DNA of 64,000 nt, taken from NCBI GenBank assembly GCA_964034945.1, contig OZ035962.1, forward strand, positions 75,097,597-75,161,596, read 5' to 3'. The notes beneath the pieces were generated by a model, which saw only the letters and a program-made list of their open reading frames with translations, did no database searches and was not told the origin of the DNA. Made by a program: the position numbers and the translations under genes. Within the stretch, counting starts at the first letter, position 1. Each line of letters opens with the position of its first letter. Below are positions 12,293-22,888 of this stretch, piece by piece. The DNA comes from Chrysopilus asiliformis. Taxonomy: Eukaryota > Arthropoda > Insecta > Diptera > Rhagionidae.

Positions 12293-12452
12293 AACGGACA
12301 GACAGACGAACGGACATGCGGCAATCTAAATCTTTTGTCATCCTAAACACCCTGGTGTAGTTCATTTTTGTGGCCGATGATTGGTTCGATGCGTTACAAA
12401 ACGGTATACTAAATCTAATATACTCCTATGTGAATTATCATAGAGTGTAAAA
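11826..12452 (-). repeat. Dispersed repeat family A', copy 1
   Basis: The copy shares ordered blocks with 31024-31695: CCATTTGTAT plus a G-rich stretch, GTCCGATCGGATTTTGATGT, TTTTGCCCATTCAAGAACTT, a GACA/GACG microsatellite (about 12247-12315), ACACCCTGGTGTAGTTCA and a terminal GGTATACTAAAT. The same block order occurs in family A, so A and A' are related. There is no protein of its own. A frame at 12113-12346 is just translated repeat including the microsatellite. Confidence 0.75.
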
Positions 12453-13768
12453 ACGGAAACCTAAAATCCATTACTGTATTCGACCATGTGACATATTCCG
12501 CTGATAAAAGTTGGAAATATATTTTCCTAAGTTACGATCTAATACGAATCTGGAAATGGGTCAAAATTAGATTGCAATAAATATATTTCCTCCTAAGATA
12601 TTTCAATGTGATATATTTCACACATGTAAGTGTAGGTTAATAGGAACGAAAATAGTCAGGTGTATGCTCTGGGCTTTCACGTTTTATGCTAGGAGTATGT
12701 CTTAATCGATCGAGCCACTTTTAGTTGACACATATTTTTACACATCACATATAGCGGAGACGTCAGAGGAAAGTTAGGAAAACTCTCTAGGACCTTCAAA
12801 ACTTTTCGAAAAATTTATTCCGAAGCTACAAAATATAAACTCTGCACACTTCAACCATTAAGACAGTGAACATGTTGCCATAGAGCACGTTTTAAAACGA
12901 ATTCAATTATGGATTCCGATAAGATATTGCGATTATTCAATCGTAAATAGACAAACCTAATACTAATCTATATATTTTCCATAGTGTATCAAAACGTATG
13001 GATACTTCATTAAAGTTTAACGAAAACATTCACGTGTAACGTAAAGAAATTTGAAATTTAACGCGTGAGGGAAACATCAAATAAATTCCAAGTAATGGTG
13101 TTATATTTTTCTGAAGATTGAAGAGACCACTGTTTTAGTATTTCTTTTTTAATATCCTGCCTTGCTTTCCATTTACGCCGCGCCGTTTAACTAGAAATCT
13201 TTTGACAATTAGAGATAAAAATATACGGTACTAAATCTGGCAAATACGATGGATGCAAAATTAATCAGAAGTTTAACATCTTGAACATGAAAATCATTTT
13301 AAATAAATACTTTTTTTTCATATTCACAACTTTATTTACCTACTATGAGCTGCACCATGGACTGGTTCACGGTACATTCCATTTTAACTCTTTAATTTTT
13401 ACCTGCAGTTAGAAAATTTCTTTTTGGTCGGTTGTTCTTCTTTAGTCCTATAGAGGCGCCATGCAACATTTAAAATGTTCACATTTGTATAGAAAATTAT
13501 TATAGAAAGTTGCTTATAAGCAACATCATGTATCAAAATCTCAATCTTAACACTGGACCTAAGTGTAAAGATTCATTAAAATCGGTTTGATAGTATTTGA
13601 GAGATTTGGTCACAAAGAAAACGGACTTTCCTTTGTAATATTAATACAATTTTATTTATTGGATCCTAAAAATCTAAAGATAAGAACCCCCGCTCCCATA
13701 CCTTCCTAAATTTTATGACAACAATTTTTGTTTATATGTTAAACTCGGTATCAAACATTTTTTTTCAG
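12453..13768. other. Non-coding DNA upstream of the first visible exon
   Basis: AT-rich with no gene-like frame. Its right end is a polypyrimidine tract (about 13757-13766) and AG at 13767-13768, so at least the last part is read as intron of the downstream gene. Confidence 0.55.
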
Positions 13769-13957
13769 AAACAAGAAAAAAGACGCGAGTTGCGTCTAAA
13801 AAAGTTTTGGCGATCGCCCAAAACGACATCATCCGAAGACTCTGGAGGATACGAAAGTCCAACACGCACAAAACCGATCAATGATCTCCAAAGAAGCAAT
13901 CAGCCGCCAAATAAACCAACATGCTCATTGCCATTGCTACAAGTTTGGCCAAGTCAG
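13769..13957 (+). CDS. Internal exon of an unrecognised gene (phase 0, 63 codons)
   Basis: A T-rich tract and CAG precede 13769. The exon ends CAG with GTAAAT at 13958-13963, a good donor. Both edges are phase 0. The peptide starts KQEKRRELRLKKFWRSPKT, then the Ser/Gly-rich SSEDSGGYESPTRT, and ends in VWPSQ. It is basic, then low-complexity, with no domain I can name. An in-frame ATG at 13715 lies in the polypyrimidine region and is unlikely to be the true start. The protein probably begins in an exon not seen here. Confidence 0.7.
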
Positions 13958-13980
13958 GTAAATTTGACAATTTTTTTTAA

Positions 13981-14132
13981 CACGTTGACTGCCAGACCAA
14001 TTTTGCAAAAATGTAAGGGAGATGCCAATACATGTAGACGTATGTAGAATGTACTTATGTATGAATGTATGTATGTATGCATGTAGATTGTAGACCCAGC
14101 TATCGAAAATGATAGCCTTGGCAGTCAATGTG
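13981..14132. mobile_element. 152-bp piggyBac-type MITE in the last intron
   Basis: TTAA at 13977-13980 and 14133-14136 flanks inverted ends CACGTTGACTGCCA and TGGCAGTCAATGTG. TTAA duplication is the mark of piggyBac insertion. The inside has ATGT/GTAT repeats (about 14036-14085) and no frame. It lies 19 bp after the splice donor. Confidence 0.85.
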
Positions 14133-14227
14133 TTAAAAGAACTTCTATTATGATTTTTTTTAATCAAAATTTCGAATTATCATTCAACATTACCCAAAAC
14201 ATATATTTTTGTAATATGACTCCAAGA

Positions 14228-14413
14228 AGCCGGCCATACATTATGAGACTTGTTGTACAACTTGGTTCGGTTGTAGGCAATGTTGGATCGTGTATGGGCC
14301 GGTTGTAGTACCAAATTTTAGGTTCGACAAAAATCAAAACCCTGTTGATTTTGCGTCCGCCACAACAAGTTGTACAACATGGTTTTAGAACCGGCTATAA
14401 TGTATGGTCGGCT
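14228..14413. mobile_element. 186-bp foldback MITE in the same intron
   Basis: The ends AGCCGGCCATACATTAT and ATAATGTATGGTCGGCT are inverted. A second inverted pair, TTGTTGTACAAC, lies further in. GACTC occurs just outside each end (14217 and 14416 areas) and may be a 5-bp duplication, but the spacing to the TIRs is uneven. The superfamily is not assigned. Confidence 0.7.
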
Positions 14414-14541
14414 ATAGACTCGGGAGTGCTCCGGAAATGTTTTTTAGGCACTGACAGGCTGAGAGAGTGTGTTTGTTGAGTGTATACCAACACTACATTG
14501 CCTTAATAAAAGCTGTTATTAATTTTAACATTATTTTACAG

Positions 14542-15456
14542 GATTCACCGCGGGGCGAGGCGGATGGTCAAAGTTTTGTGTTTCCGGCTATTGGTGATGA
14601 CGGCAACCACAACAATGGTACTGGCCGCAAAAACAGTGTTTCCGATCGTCGTAATTCGTTATTCTGTGATACACTACACGCTGGAGATTCTGGTATAGAT
14701 TCGATACAGGCATCTCCATCACCAAATGCACTGCCTTGTCCGCCTGGCGCTGGATCCACAACCATATCACCAGTGACGTCACCGACGCTGGGCTCACCCA
14801 ATCCGTCGATTGGCAAAGTACGACGACAGTCAAGTGCTCTTCTTCATCCCGATCATGCGCGACTATTTGCGCTACGCCAACAGCACCTACACCTTCAGCA
14901 TCATCACCAAACGTCGCCGGATCAGACGTCCTTGGAGGACATTACCGAATTCAATGACAGTAACGGTGGAATCGGCAGCAACCACTTGTGCACGGCCAGT
15001 TCTAGCACAACCTCGTCCCTTACGTCCATTGCGGCCGTTAGCCTAGGGCCAACGACTGCCCAAAGGGTATCTGACCCATGGCTACAGCCCCATCAGCTAG
15101 ATAGAGAGCGAGATCGGGATCGGCGCAGATCGTCAACGATGACCGCTCGATACTCACTTTTCGATGCCTTGGATTTGGAATATGCCTTGTTACGTGCGGC
15201 CGCGCGTGGATCCGTGGGTCCTTACTCGCTAAGTGAATCCATACACAAGTTGACCTTCACCCAGTCGCTAGCTTTCCCCGCACTGGCTCGGGGTCTCGCG
15301 ACGAAGAGACGACGCTCAGCCACTCAAAGCTCATCGCGGCCGCTCAACCCGAACGAATCCGGGCTGAACACGTTCGCTAAGGTTGTGACCGCCGTGGTCC
15401 TTGTAATGGTTAGCTTTCTGGTTTTTCTAGTTGTGTATAAATTCGTAAGGACGTGA
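14542..15456 (+). CDS. Terminal exon of the unrecognised gene: Ser-rich, tail-anchored protein
   Basis: TTTTACAG precedes 14542, and splicing from 13957 joins Q to DSPRG in phase 0. The exon has 304 codons and TGA at 15454. It is Ser/Thr/Gln/His-rich (poly-His/Gln near 14880-14920), with phosphosite-like RKNSVSDRRNS and RRRSSTM. A better ordered part is YSLFDALDLEYALLRAA and SLSESIHKLTFTQSLAFPAL. A run of basic residues (TKRRRS) is followed by one hydrophobic segment (15382-15441, VVTAVVLVMVSFLVFLVVY) and only KFVRT after it, so it would be inserted as a tail anchor with the bulk cytosolic. GC content is clearly higher than the flanks. I do not recognise the family; it lacks the Pro-rich end of KASH proteins. 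The two visible exons give 367 residues. Confidence 0.8.
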   Translation, partial: DSPRGEADGQSFVFPAIGDDGNHNNGTGRKNSVSDRRNSLFCDTLHAGDSGIDSIQASPSPNALPCPPGAGSTTISPVTSPTLGSPNPSIGKVRRQSSALLHPDHARLFALRQQHLHLQHHHQTSPDQTSLEDITEFNDSNGGIGSNHLCTASSSTTSSLTSIAAVSLGPTTAQRVSDPWLQPHQLDRERDRDRRRSSTMTARYSLFDALDLEYALLRAAARGSVGPYSLSESIHKLTFTQSLAFPALARGLATKRRRSATQSSSRPLNPNESGLNTFAKVVTAVVLVMVSFLVFLVVYKFVRT

Positions 15457-15980
15457 GGCCTACTCCTGGCCCCGGCGGACTACTCATTCTCAACATATCC
15501 AAGTAATCGCACCACCACAATGTCGGGGTTCAGGAGAATTCTAGGTCTAAGGAAATTGTGAAAAAGAATTCTATCACACAAATTTGATAAGTGCAACCCT
15601 AGTGTCGTTTATGTTAGCCGATCAGTGGTGCATGTTTTAATTTTTATGTGTGATTATTTTTTTATGTTATATTCTATAGTTTCAACATTTCGTTTTGTTG
15701 TGATTCTAAGAACTTTGTGTTAGATACATACTTTTATTTTGCACTTTCGAGATACATACTTTTATTTTGCACTTTTCGTTTGACCACACATTTGTGTTTT
15801 CTGTGAATTCAGTTTAAATAGTTATGTAGATATTAATGCTATGCAAATTTTATCAAACCAGATTAAATTGAAAATTTTGATATACTCGTGTGTATTGTAT
15901 TGTTCTATTTTCGTTGATTCGATTTCAATGACATTTTACTCAGAAATTATAAGCAAATAAAAAATTCAACCAAATATTTT
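15457..15980 (+). terminator. 3' UTR with polyadenylation signal AATAAA at 15956-15961
   Basis: AT-rich sequence follows the stop codon, with AATAAA about 500 bases downstream. A 27-bp tandem duplication (GATACATACTTTTATTTTGC) lies near 15722-15775. Other AATAAA motifs at about 16215 and 16277 could be used instead. Confidence 0.5.
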
Positions 15981-16003
15981 CGAAATTGAATCAACCATAA
16001 GCC

Positions 16004-16092
16004 TGTTCATATTGGTTGAAATAGTCCGCCTAATTCTGACAGAAACTAGCAACATTAGGGCAAGGTGAGGACTATTTCAACCAATCTAAACA
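16004..16092. mobile_element. 89-bp foldback element downstream of the gene
   Basis: TGTTCATATTGGTTGAAATA at the left and its near-perfect inverse, ending CAACCAATCTAAACA, at the right give a stem of about 24 bp with one main mismatch cluster and a loop of roughly 40 bases. No coding capacity and no clear target duplication. Confidence 0.65.
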
Positions 16093-16606
16093 ATTCTTTA
16101 ATTAATTCATTGACACACAATAATTTGTTAATCGTATAAAATATGAGTATAAAGATCAAGTAAATTTTTGTGATTTTATTGATTGCTGAAGTAAAGCATG
16201 AATTACATATGTGGAAATAAATATAAGCGAAAATGTTGAGAAAATTGTAAAGAAAACAATTCTTATGGTTCTGGAAAATAAAGAAGTATTATTTATACAT
16301 AAAAACCGTATTATTTATAAAAAAAAAAACTTCATTGACAATTTTGTCTAAAGAAAATTCGTCGCAAAAGCTATAAAAATGTCAACAAAGTGCTTAAAAC
16401 CTTTGACGTTTAATTTTTAAATAATCTTTAATTTACAAGGAAAACATGTTTGCAACTGCATGGAGTTCAACGGAAAACTAAAATTCATAGAAAAGAGTTC
16501 TCGGGTTATAAACACTTTCATAGAAGGAATGACCGGTGCTCCCTTGTTCCACACCGATTTTTATCGAGTTTTTTTTCCAGTAGCTCCGGTCTCTTGACAG
16601 GTATTA

Positions 16607-16802
16607 AGCCTAATTCAGACTAACGATTGCGATTACGATTACGATTACGATTACGATTACGATTACGATTACGATTACGATTGAAGCTTCTCGACCAATG
16701 AGATCAAAACTTTCAACGATAGCAAAATGAAAGCTTGGATCTCGTTGGTCCAGGAAGTTCAATCGTAATCGTAATCGATAGTCTGAAATGGGCTTTAGGC
16801 TT
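16607..16802. mobile_element. Foldback element with GATTAC microsatellite in one arm
   Basis: The element is flanked on both sides by GGTATTA (16600-16606 and 16803-16809), probably a target duplication. The left arm starts AGCCTAATTCAGAC and the right arm ends GTCTGAAATGGGCTTTAGGC, its inverse with a short insertion. Similarity continues inward through GATTACGATTGAA, GACCAATGAGATC and CTTTC almost to the centre. The left arm has 8 full GATTAC units (16631-16678); the right arm has 2-3. A minus-strand frame of Ile/Val repeats here is not a gene. Confidence 0.8.
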
Positions 16803-16954
16803 GGTATTATTTTATCACCGTACTCCAAAATAGAAACCTTTACATTAAGTTAGTCATTCAATGGAATTACGCGTAAAGTATTCAGTGTCGTAGCTAGAGG
16901 GAGAGGAGCAAAAAAACATACTCAAAAAATACCACTACTTCGTTCGATTTACAG

Positions 16955-17045
16955 TAGCATACCATTTGTAACGCATCGACCCAACAAAAAAGAACGAACT
17001 TCACCAAAGTGTTTGATATGACAGAAGATTTTGATTTCCACAAGT
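16955..17045 (+). repeat. Family A' left-end fragment
   Basis: ACCATTTGTAACGCATCGAC, then CACCAAAGTGTTTGATATGA, corresponds to the left end of families A and A' (compare 27226-27290 and 29525-29580). It breaks off after GTCCGTCCATCG. Confidence 0.6.
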
Positions 17046-17549
17046 CCGTCCATCGAATAATATAAGATTTTAAGGGATGGAGCCCTCAATGAAAAACGGC
17101 TCGATGAAAACCGGAAAGTCAAAATGAAAACTGGCTCATTTCCATATTAAAATTAGATAAGGTACTTTGGACAATTTTTCATTTTTGTTTTTTTGGGCAG
17201 TTTTACATTTTTTTTGGGCGATATTTTATAACAAGATTCTACATAGGATTCTAGCGGAAAAAATTCCGCTTTGCTCCACGTAATCCCAACCAAAACCACC
17301 ACTATTTTCATTTTTGCATGTTTTTTTTCATTTTTTTACGATTTTTACGAAAAAGGGTCCAATGATATTTCGGTCAAGAATATTTTTCGTTTAACATTTT
17401 TCGTCACATCTTTGGGCTATTTTTTTTTTTGTTTTTCAATTTGGGCCAATTTTACACCGTTCTTCCATACATCACAATTCATTCGGACCACTTCACCTGT
17501 CCTTCAAATACAAAAAGGAACATTCGGTTTTTTATCATATTAAGTGTTA
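17046..17549. other. AT-rich spacer
   Basis: Homopolymer-rich sequence with fragments resembling other repeats (ATGAAAACTGGCTC); no gene or defined element seen. Confidence 0.5.
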
Positions 17550-17873
17550 GCTTGCATACCCGTCGTTGCCGGGTTAAGTTTATTCAAAAAAAAAATTTTT
17601 TGATGGTCTATGTTGGAGCTAAACTTCAGGCCAATCGGCTCGGTAGTTTCCCCGCGAAAGAGTAACATAGCGTAAAAACTAAGTTTCGAAATTACTTTAC
17701 CCCCTCCCCTTACTCTCCCCACCACTCGCGCTACTTTTTCGTATGCCTATGTTGGAACCAGAACTACCACAGACATTCATGCCAAATTTCAAGTCAATCG
17801 GTTCAGCCGTTTTTGCGTGAAAGAGGAACAGACAGACAGACAGACACCAACTCATTTTTATATATTAGTATGA
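17550..17873 (+). repeat. Dispersed repeat family E
   Basis: It begins near TGCATACCCGTCGTTGCCGG and ends with CGGTTCAGCCGTTTTTGCGT, a (GACA) run at 17830-17846 and ATATATTAGTATGATGA. The block TCATGCCAAATTTCAAG and a C/T-rich stretch (CCCCCTCCCCTTACTC) recur inverted at 40293-40462. There is no frame. The module resembles 3' ends of many arthropod repeats; I cannot tell whether it derives from a LINE or a Helitron. Confidence 0.6.
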
Positions 17874-17879
17874 TGATTT

Positions 17880-17968
17880 GATGTTTGGCCCTAGTAATTG
17901 TAACTTCTCTTATGTTTTTAAGATTGGCCCTGGAAATCGTGACGTTTTTCTTATGTTTTTAATTTAAG
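17880..17968 (+). repeat. Two family A' right-end tails in tandem
   Basis: GGCCCTAGTAATTGTAACTT followed by CTCTTATGTTTTTAA, then GGCCCTGGAAATCGTGACGT followed by TTCTTATGTTTTTAA. Both match the terminal sequence of families A and A' (compare 22729-22763). Confidence 0.55.
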
Positions 17969-19399
17969 TTCAATAAAATATTAGGTAATATCATATTCAA
18001 AGCTAAAATATCAAAATGACGAGGAGAAGAAACAACAATGGTTTTATATTGATAGTGATATGGATAAAAACTCATATCAAAACTTGGACGTATTCATCTA
18101 AATTACTAAAAACCGCTCATTTATATTTTATGGCAATGTTTCATTATTATTATTATGTATTATTATTAGAGTTTTAGGTGTCCACGATTATAGACCGAAA
18201 TTCTCCGCTATGAAAGTGTTAAAAAAAATGACCCAATGTACTTTTAGCTAAAAAAAATTTAAGCAATTCAACTTAATTTTTTAAATTAGTTTTAGTATTA
18301 TTAAAGAACATCCGAAAATCAAAAAACTAAACTTAAAACTACAATCATTTTATTTGTTGAATATACTAGCTAGGAGGATTGTATTTTTATTAAAAAGTAC
18401 CCAAAAAATATCGTAATTCTACTAAAATGTTAAACGATAAAAAATTTAAAAAAAAATTCAAAATGAAATAAATATATTTCCATAGTTTTTCTAAGATATT
18501 TTGAGTATGAGTTTTACAAACAAAATAAAAAATTCTGACAACGGTACTAACTACAAATTGAATAAAATGCAAGTTTATAAATAGTGATGATATTACAAAG
18601 AAAGGATATTCAATAACCATATTTTAAATTGTCTAATTGACAAAATAAATTAGTTAGTAAGAAAAACAAGAACTTCTAAAATAACAAACAGTTTAGATAA
18701 TAAAAAAAATGAATCAGAAAATATTAAGAAGACAAATGTTACAATAATGGTAAATATTTAAAAAAAATAAAATATTTTTACAGAGAAAATTAATTAAATT
18801 ATGAAGCACTGGTATTAAAACCCACTTCAATATAATGTAAGATTAAAAAAATAAATAAAAATAAAAGAAAATGAAAATAATTTTTATTTACATCCTATTA
18901 AATATATCGCTTTTACATGCCTCTAAATGAAAATATAAATAACAGAAATAAACAAAAAAAAAGCAAATACATGAAAAATAATAATGTATTGATATCCAAA
19001 ACATTTTTATCGTTTCTATAAAAACTAAAGGAAAATAGATTTAAAATTGTTTGAAAACAATGGGTTTAGACAAAATGTTCTCTATTTTTCTCTCTCCTTT
19101 TTTAAAATTATCAATCTTTCGAAAAAAAATTGAATAAAATCGTAAACTAACATTAAAAGATTTGTTAAGTTATTTTATACTTAAACTTTGAACTAAAACT
19201 TAAAATCTGAAAACCATATTAAACATAAAATAATAAAAACTTATATATGAGAAAACAAGCATTTTTATTCATTTTTAGTTTAAAACACTAAGAAAACCAT
19301 AAACATATTTTAGTAAACACGGTGCGATATAACGAACACTCAAAATAGTGCACATAATTTTTCTCACATTGGCGACATAACAAATTTTATTGGATCTTA
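17969..19399. other. Very AT-rich stretch, no gene
   Basis: Nearly all A and T with short homopolymers; no TIR pair, no tandem unit and no usable frame. It may be degraded repeat or intergenic DNA. Confidence 0.6.
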
Positions 19400-19560
19400 T
19401 CTATATACATATATGAAAATGGATGTTTGTCTGTTTGAGATTACAAAACTCAAAAACTACTCGACTGATTTTTACGCGGTTTTTTTGCAAAATGATCTGC
19501 GTTGCGAGGAGCAGATTTGCAAATGATCTGCGTTGCTATGTTAGATTTTCAAAATTCGAA

Positions 19561-20300
19561 ACAGAAGGCCCTGTAAGGATAATGAAAATATCCTTTTTCC
19601 CATTTTTCCCCGGAAAAATTTGCATTATAGGGTTTTTGGGGTCGCTGATCACGAATCCGATATTAGATTTTCAAAATTCGACACGGAAGGTCCTATAAGG
19701 ATAATGAAAATATCATTTTTCCCATTTTTCCCCGCGAAAATTTGCATTATAGGGTTTTTGGGGTCGCTGATCACGAATCCGGTATTAGATTTTCAAAATT
19801 CCAAACGGAAGGTCCTGAAAGGATAACATAAATATCCTTTTTTCCCATTTTGCCCCGGAAAAATTTGCAATATGGGGTTTTTGGGGTCGCTGATCACGGC
19901 TCTGCTGTTGGAATTTTAAGGTTTTCGGGGTCGATGATCAAGAATCCGGTGTTAGATTTTCAAAATTCGAAACAGAAGGTCCTGTAAGGATAACACAAAT
20001 GTCCTTTTTCCAAATTTTCCCCGGAAACTATGGCATTATGAGGTTTCCGGGGCGCTGATCACGCAAATGTCCTTTTTCTAATTTTGTTTCCCAAACACTG
20101 GCTTTAGGGGGTTTTTTGGGGACGCTGATCATGCCTCTGGTGTTGGAATTTCAAAATTCGAAACGGAAGGTCCTGTAAGGATAACGCAAATATCCCTTTT
20201 CCAGTTTTTCCCGGGAAAAATCGGCATAAGGCGGTTTCCGGGGTCGCTGATCACGAATCCGGTGTTGGAATTTCAAAATTCGAAACGGATAACATTTTTT
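19561..20300 (+). repeat. 122-bp minisatellite inside the Helitron
   Basis: The unit contains GAAGGTCCTGTAAGGATAA, TCCTTTTTCCCATTTTTCCC and GGGTCGCTGATCACGAATCC. AGGATAA recurs at 19577, 19699 and 19821 (period 122), then 19988 and 20179 after insertions or degenerate units, with a remnant near 20285. Frames within it are repeat shadows. Central tandem repeats of this size are known from DINE-1/Helentron elements. Confidence 0.85.
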
Positions 20301-20421
20301 CCCAAAAGTTTTTAAGTTATTTATGGTTTTTTGGCATTCTAAAATACAAAAAAACAAAATACAAAATACAAAACAAAAAAAGTATACGAAAAACTTTAAG
20401 CTGGCAACGAGGGGTCTGCTA

Positions 20422-21531
20422 CACTGAGCGAAAAAGTCATAGAAAACGCATATGAATTCGTATGTTTCAACTATAAAAGGGCGCCATTGCGCAAAATTGT
20501 AAGATTTACATTGAGCAATGTGAAACACGGCCGCATTGTGAATTCAACATTTTGCCATATGAATTGATACCCATATTGTGCATTTTAAGCAGCAAATATG
20601 CGGCGTTTTCTTTCTCCCTCGAATGGTTACTTAGCTTGGTGAGTGAACAGAGATGAACAAATTAAAACGTAAACAGAAAGCGAACAAGAAAAATCTAATG
20701 GCGATAAATTAATCGAAACTTTTTGTGGAGTATTATTTTATAATGGACTTTTCCTCCGATTGCATGTCGTAATTTTAGTTGCCACGAAAATTTTTCGACA
20801 ATATTGGATCTGAAATTTAAACAGATTTTAATGGGCCATCAAATTATTTAGTTTTTAATGAAAAATTTCTTTAATTTTATTTTACCGGTCAAATTTATTT
20901 TTTCTTTTGCAATGAAATTTTGATGCCAATAAAATTATGCTGTTTCAAAAATGTCTGCTATATACTTTTTATGCAATATCCTTCAGTCATTCGCCTGAAA
21001 TAAGAAATTTAATTCTCGAAACGAAATCGTTTCCATCAAATGTCAATGGGAAATATGGCGGCTGAAGGCATCAACTTTCTTTTTCTTTTTACATTTGAAA
21101 ATACAAAGTTAACCTCACAAAAATATAAAAGTATAAGTTGAAATGCATGATTTTATAGTCGAAAAATGTAATTTCGTATGTAAGTCGAAAAATGTAAAGT
21201 CGAAAAATGTAATTTCGGATTTTATTAACTCACATGTATTAAATGATATGGAAAATTGTAAAATTTACAAATCTTCAATGTAAAATGATAAATGATTTAT
21301 ATTATTTTGTATTTTACTCTGGGTTTTTCAATAGTACATATCAATTCATCAACAAACAATGTAAAATTTACCATGAAAACATAGTTTTCCCTGTTTTCAT
21401 ATTAATGTATATGTAAGATCAATAAGTTTATATTGAAAATTGCGTGCTTTTCCAATTTGTGGAAAGTTTTTACAATGCGAAGATTTACAATGCATCATTG
21501 TAAATATCGCAATGGGGTATTTCTCTCAGTG
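20422..21531. mobile_element. 1110-bp TA-flanked TIR element (CACTGAG type)
   Basis: TA at 20420-20421 and 21532-21533 flanks CACTGAG at the left and CTCAGTG at the right. The interior is AT-rich with many variants of ATTTACAAT/ATTGTAAAT on both strands, so it can fold extensively. No transposase frame. Elements at 63173 and 47560 have similar ends. Confidence 0.75.
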
Positions 21532-21534
21532 TAG

Positions 21535-22479
21535 TCATAAATAAGACCGTCGGTTTTTTTCATTCACTTTAGGTATAGAAAACAATACCGGCCAAATGGC
21601 CGCATCTGCGATGGTTGACGCGCATCATAACTGTCCAATTTACGCCGGGCCCCGTTTAGCACACAAGAACAAAATTAAGATAGTGGCGCTTTCACGTGGT
21701 GTTTAAACGCGACGGACTCCCGGTTTTTAGCCTTCCATCCCACCGCTTGACCTGCTCCTTCCGCTGATGTCCTTCCTAACAATTTAGGAATTCGATTTAA
21801 AAGGTGTCATTTTTGTGAAAATTCCATTTTTCTTGGGACTCCTTCTCCCCCTACACTGCCTGAACTTTTAGTGATATAGGGAAATGGACAACGGATTCTT
21901 AATCAGGGTCTGAAAAACTCCCTACGATACGTTTCAGCGAAATCGGAGACGTGTCACAAAACTGAAATAATCGCAGGAGGATTTTTTTTCAGGACGAGAA
22001 ATTAAAGTCCTCCGATCGGGCTGAAATTTAGAATGTAGAGGTTCTCGGGACGGAAAATTGATATCCGGTGGCCTTTTTGAGGTGTTTTCAACGGTTTGGG
22101 CGATACAAGGACGAGCTACTTGAAAAATTGACTTGTCCTCAAAAAGGACACCGTATATCGATTCCTCGTCTCCGAAGACTATAAAATTCCGAATTTCAAG
22201 AAAATCCTTTAAGCCGAGATAAAGAGAAAAGAATACAATTTGGAAGAACATAACAATAGGAAAACAATTCGTTTCTGTCGTAATTTTTGGCCTACCGGTT
22301 CTTGATAGCTTAAGGGATCCTAAAGAACGTGTGTTTTTTTGTTTTCCCTGAAACTGTAAAACTTTTTTTTAAATCTCGAGACTTGAAATTTTCTTGAGAT
22401 TTTTTTTTAAATAATTTCAAAAATTTACAAAATGTACTTTAAAAAAATATTACAAAATGTTGGGAAATGGTGAAATAGC
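21535..22479. other. Non-coding spacer
   Basis: A minus frame at 21934-22251 (105 codons) has no recognisable domain and looks like translated repeat. No tandem array or TIR pair identified. Confidence 0.5.
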
Positions 22480-22763
22480 AAGGCTAAGTTCTTAAAAATT
22501 GAACCATTCCTTCTCTTCCCTCCTTATACAAGCGAAACACTATTTTGAATTTTTTTAGAAAGTTTTATTGAAAATTTTACAAAGATAAAATGTATTAAGA
22601 ATATGATTTTAGATAACTCATCCATACATCAAAATCCAATCGGACCACTGCCTTCCCCGTCTCCCATACAAATGGATTTTTTTTAAATAAAAATGTTGTC
22701 TGTCCTCATGTAGAGTATTTGACAATTAGACCCTGGCAATTGTAACTTTTCTTCTGTTTTAGA
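22480..22763 (+). repeat. Family A' fragment (right half)
   Basis: Contains GGCTAAGTTCTTAAAAATTG, ACATCAAAATCCAATCGGAC, CCCATACAAATGG and the terminal CCTGGCAATTGTAACTTTTC with TTCTGTTTT. It is the inverse of the matching blocks at 31024-31440. The left end is missing. Confidence 0.65.
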
Positions 22764-22888
22764 TTATGTTGGGTAAAAATCTACTATCGCGAAATTTATT
22801 TAAGCTGTTTTTTATTTTAATTGTAAGTAGAGCTCAGAAATTGCTTATAGTCATTAATTATATTTATTTTCCTTGGAAATTCAATATA

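Larger units (their letters stand above)
19400..21534 (+). mobile_element. Helitron-type element with minisatellite, interrupted by a TA-flanked element
   Basis: The 5' end TCTATATACATATATGAAAA follows an A. The 3' end is CTA at 20419-20421 plus G at 21534, because a TA-flanked element (20422-21531) duplicated the TA inside CTAG. Removing the insert and one TA gives CTAG followed by T, i.e. A-[TC...CTAG]-T, the canonical Helitron target. The copy at 35355-36098 confirms both ends. The interior is AACTCAAAAACTAC, a minisatellite and GCTGGCAACGAGGGGTCTG. There is no Rep/helicase frame, so it is non-autonomous. Confidence 0.8.

Noticed and set aside
12113..12346. Frame rich in Gln-Thr-Asp-Arg
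   Set aside because: Translation of the GACA/GACG microsatellite of family A'; similar frames occur at 41766-42050 and 53144-53414.
16631..16680. GATTAC array as a telomere-like tract
   Set aside because: The unit is not a known insect telomere repeat, the array is short, and it lies in one arm of a foldback element.
16610..16828. Minus-strand frame with Ile-Val repeat
   Set aside because: Product of the GATTAC microsatellite in a foldback element.
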